A stretch of DNA of 6,441 nt from Gp6-AA40 sp050742535 (lineage in GTDB: Bacteria; Acidobacteriota; Vicinamibacteria; Vicinamibacterales; UBA2999). This document shows positions 4,834 through 6,441 of this stretch, in pieces. The stretch covers positions 1-6,441 of the forward strand of contig JBOGIQ010000346.1 of NCBI GenBank assembly GCA_050742535.1, in the 5' to 3' direction. Numbering within the stretch: position 1 is the stretch's first letter; each line of letters starts with the position of its first letter. The notes beneath the pieces were generated by a model. It was not told where the DNA came from. It saw only the letters and a program-made list of their open reading frames with translations, and ran no database searches. Position numbers and translations under genes: made by a program.

Positions 4834-5745
4834 ATGGTTCGACAGATGAGCAGGCAGGTTCGCTCGTTGACCGCGGTGGCGGCGGTGGTGTGTGCATCGA
4901 TCGTGACGGCTCGAGGGCGCGAGGTGCCCCAGGCGCCCACGGCTGTGCCGCGTCAGAGCGCCCCGGATGCGCGCCAGTGGATTCAGCTGTTCAACGGGCG
5001 CGACCTGGCCGACTGGACGATCAAGTTCTCGAAGCACGACCTCGGCGAGAACTACCGCAACACCTTCCGCGTGGCGGACGGGCAGCTGCAGGTCCGGTAC
5101 GACCAGTGGCCGTCCTTCAACGGCGAGTTCGGCCACATCTTCTACAAGGATCCGTTTTCGTATTACCTGCTTGCCGCAGAGTACCGTTTCGTCGGCGAAC
5201 AGGTGGCCGGCGCGCCCGCATGGGCGATCCGCAACAACGGCCTGATGCTGCACAGTCCGCACCCGCGGACGATGCTGAAGGATCAGGATTTTCCGATCGC
5301 GCTCGAGATCCAGCTGCTCGGCGGGCTCGGCAAAGGGCCGCGGACGACCGCGAATCTCTGCACGCCGGGCGCTCACGTCGTGATGAACGGGCAGCTGCAC
5401 ACGCCGCATTGCACCAACTCGACGTCAGCGACCTACGAGGGCGATCAGTGGGTGCGTGTCGAGGTGCTCGTCCACGGCGACGAGCTGGTCCGGCACATGA
5501 TCGACGGGAAGCCGGTGCTCGAATACGCGAAGCCGCAGATTGGCGGTGGTGGTGTGTCGCCCGTCGATCCGGCGGTCAAGGTCGATGGCACGCCGATGGC
5601 CGGCGGTTACATTTCGCTGCAGGCGGAGACCGCACCGATCGATTTCCGGAAGGTCGAGCTGCTGAACCTCGAAGGCTGCATGGATCAACGCTCACCCAGC
5701 TATCAGGCCTACTTCGTCAAGTCCAAGCCGGCGATGTGCCGGTGA
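4834..5745 (+). CDS. Secreted DUF1080 (3-keto-disaccharide hydrolase-like) protein
   Basis: A 303-residue exported protein with a DUF1080 fold (concanavalin-A-like sandwich; family PF06439, some members of which hydrolyse 3-keto-glycosides). Residues 1-26 are a signal peptide: basic MVRQMSRQVR, hydrophobic SLTAVAAVVCASIV, cleavage at VTA|RG. Cys20 is not in a proper lipobox. The domain opens with WIQLFNGRDLADW (49-61, the family's 'LFNGkdLsgW') and runs through FRVADGQLQV (79-88), an inner sheet ending at WVRVEVLVHGDELVRHMIDG, and closes with GGYISLQAETAPIDFRKVELLNL (257-279), matching 'GyI.LQ....veFRni.i..L'. Four Cys remain in the mature part (176, 193, 282, 302), enough for two disulfides. 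GGAGGGAGGAG just upstream is a strong ribosome binding site. It probably acts on oligosaccharides or glycosides in the periplasm; the substrate and the catalytic residues cannot be read from sequence. Confidence 0.9.
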   Translation: MVRQMSRQVRSLTAVAAVVCASIVTARGREVPQAPTAVPRQSAPDARQWIQLFNGRDLADWTIKFSKHDLGENYRNTFRVADGQLQVRYDQWPSFNGEFGHIFYKDPFSYYLLAAEYRFVGEQVAGAPAWAIRNNGLMLHSPHPRTMLKDQDFPIALEIQLLGGLGKGPRTTANLCTPGAHVVMNGQLHTPHCTNSTSATYEGDQWVRVEVLVHGDELVRHMIDGKPVLEYAKPQIGGGGVSPVDPAVKVDGTPMAGGYISLQAETAPIDFRKVELLNLEGCMDQRSPSYQAYFVKSKPAMCR

Positions 5746-5782
5746 GTGTGTGAATCCGCGTCCTCCGTATGCCTCTGTGTGC

Positions 5783-5806
5783 TGGCGGTATAGCATTGAT
5801 CCGCCA
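5783..5806 (+). promoter_or_regulatory. Inverted repeat around a -10-like TATAGC, upstream of the TerB-like gene
   Basis: TGGCGG (5783-5788) and CCGCCA (5801-5806) form a perfect 6-bp inverted repeat enclosing a 12-nt AT-richer centre that starts with TATAGC (5789-5794), a possible -10 box. No good -35 box is seen. It lies in the 78-nt gap after the DUF1080 gene and suggests that the TerB-like gene has its own promoter, possibly with an operator. Confidence 0.3.
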
Positions 5807-5823
5807 CCAAGGAGAGTGACGGA

Positions 5824-6396
5824 ATGCCGGATCGCGACATCATTCAGGAGCGCGGGCGCTCGCTCGAGGACGATTACTTCAGGAAGAAGGATCGGGAACT
5901 GGTCGAAAAGATCCAGCGCGCGGCGGACGCCGATCGCGCGCGCGCGGACGTCGGCCGCGCCGCCGGACTCTCCGATCCGGCGCTGGCGCAGGAGCTTCTC
6001 GATCTCGGTTTCACCGCGGAGACCGTGGCGCTGCTGCCGCTCGTGCCGATTCTGCAGATGGCGTGGGCAGAAGGCGGCGTCAGCCAGTCCGAGCGCGACC
6101 TGATCATCCGTTTTGCCAGAAGCCGCGGGATTGCCGAGGGGAGCGCCGCGGATCAGCAGCTCACATCCTGGCTGGCGAACCGGCCGGGCGAGGCGGTGTT
6201 TGGCCGTGCCGGCCGTCTCATCCGGGCGGTGCTCGACTCCGGCTCCGATCCGGGCCTGAATGCGGATGATCTCGTCGCTTACGCCGAAAAGATCGCGTCA
6301 GCGTCCGGCGGCGTGTTCGGGATCGGAAAGATCTCGAGCGAGGAGCGGGCGCTGCTCTCCGGCCTCGCCGCCGACCTCAAAGGCCGCCAAGCCTGA
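5824..6396 (+). CDS. TerB-like all-helical protein
   Basis: A 190-residue soluble protein with no signal peptide or membrane span. The N-terminus is a charged helix (RGRSLEDDYFRKKDRELVEKI, about 10-30), probably a coiled coil or partner-binding arm, followed by LSDPALAQELLDLGFTAETV (49-68). The central part (72-117) reads as a TerB-like helical core: LVPILQMAWAEGGVSQSERD, then IIRFARSRGI and a helix ending SWL, matching the 'vAwADG.v...E...i...a...gi' pattern of TerB-type (tellurite resistance B) domains. The C-terminal half repeats the theme in weaker form (IGKISSEERALLSGLAADL, 167-185). TerB domains bind metal or partner proteins in stress and membrane-linked complexes; no other ter gene is nearby, so a role in tellurite resistance is not implied. 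AAGGAG (5809-5814) with 9-nt spacing supports the ATG at 5824. Confidence 0.75.
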   Translation: MPDRDIIQERGRSLEDDYFRKKDRELVEKIQRAADADRARADVGRAAGLSDPALAQELLDLGFTAETVALLPLVPILQMAWAEGGVSQSERDLIIRFARSRGIAEGSAADQQLTSWLANRPGEAVFGRAGRLIRAVLDSGSDPGLNADDLVAYAEKIASASGGVFGIGKISSEERALLSGLAADLKGRQA

Positions 6397-6399
6397 TCG

Positions 6400-6422
6400 T
6401 CGTGGCCTTCGTGGCTTAAAAT
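6400..6422 (+). other. 3' edge of window: TCGTGGCYT tandem and TAAAAT
   Basis: Just after the TerB-like gene, a 9-mer occurs twice in tandem (TCGTGGCCT at 6400-6408, TCGTGGCTT at 6409-6417), running into TAAAAT (6417-6422), a possible -10 box for a gene beyond the window. No hairpin terminator is seen before the sequence ends. Confidence 0.3.
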
Positions 6423-6441
6423 CCGGCCTGCCAGACGGTCC

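Noticed and set aside
5824..6396. Tellurite resistance gene proper
   Set aside because: Only TerB-like helical patterns are present and no other ter genes are nearby, so the resistance function is not supported.

Overview
The window is a GC-rich bacterial chromosome segment with tightly packed genes and no RNA genes, insertion sequences or CRISPR array that I can see. The lineage is inferred. In-frame copies of a short palindromic repeat reading RLKADTT/RLKPDST, a secreted DUF1080 protein and the TPR and TerB-like families together look to me like Acidobacteriota of the Vicinamibacteria type. This rests on memory of such genomes, not on a search.

Positions 1-3268 (+) form one operon for a tripartite tricarboxylate transporter (TTT). 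It holds the C-terminal half of the periplasmic solute receptor TctC (cut by the window edge), the small membrane subunit TctB, a membrane-anchored TPR protein, and the large membrane subunit TctA. The TPR gene is an unusual insertion between the two membrane subunits: it starts 3 nt after tctB and overlaps tctA by an ATGA junction, so it is surely cotranscribed. No substrate can be named from the sequence.

Positions 3269-4109: after a 40-nt convergent gap comes a minus-strand gene for an exported HEAT-like protein built of five units with an almost exact 39-residue period. Positions 4110-4833 hold no large gene. On the minus strand there is a convincing 77-codon membrane ORF with a perfect Shine-Dalgarno sequence, followed by two tentative 34-35-codon single-span ORFs joined by an ATGA overlap.

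Positions 4834-6396 (+) carry a secreted DUF1080 (3-keto-disaccharide hydrolase-like) protein and a cytosolic all-helical TerB-like protein. These are separated by 78 nt and look independently expressed. The window ends 45 nt after the last gene.

The most notable structure is a family of 30-bp palindromic repeat units. Two tandem units lie in frame inside tctB, with both hairpin arms changed together between units. A third copy, inverted and 25/27 identical to the first, supplies the stop codon of tctA and fills most of the convergent gap. The repeat thus sits near both ends of the tctB-TPR-tctA block.
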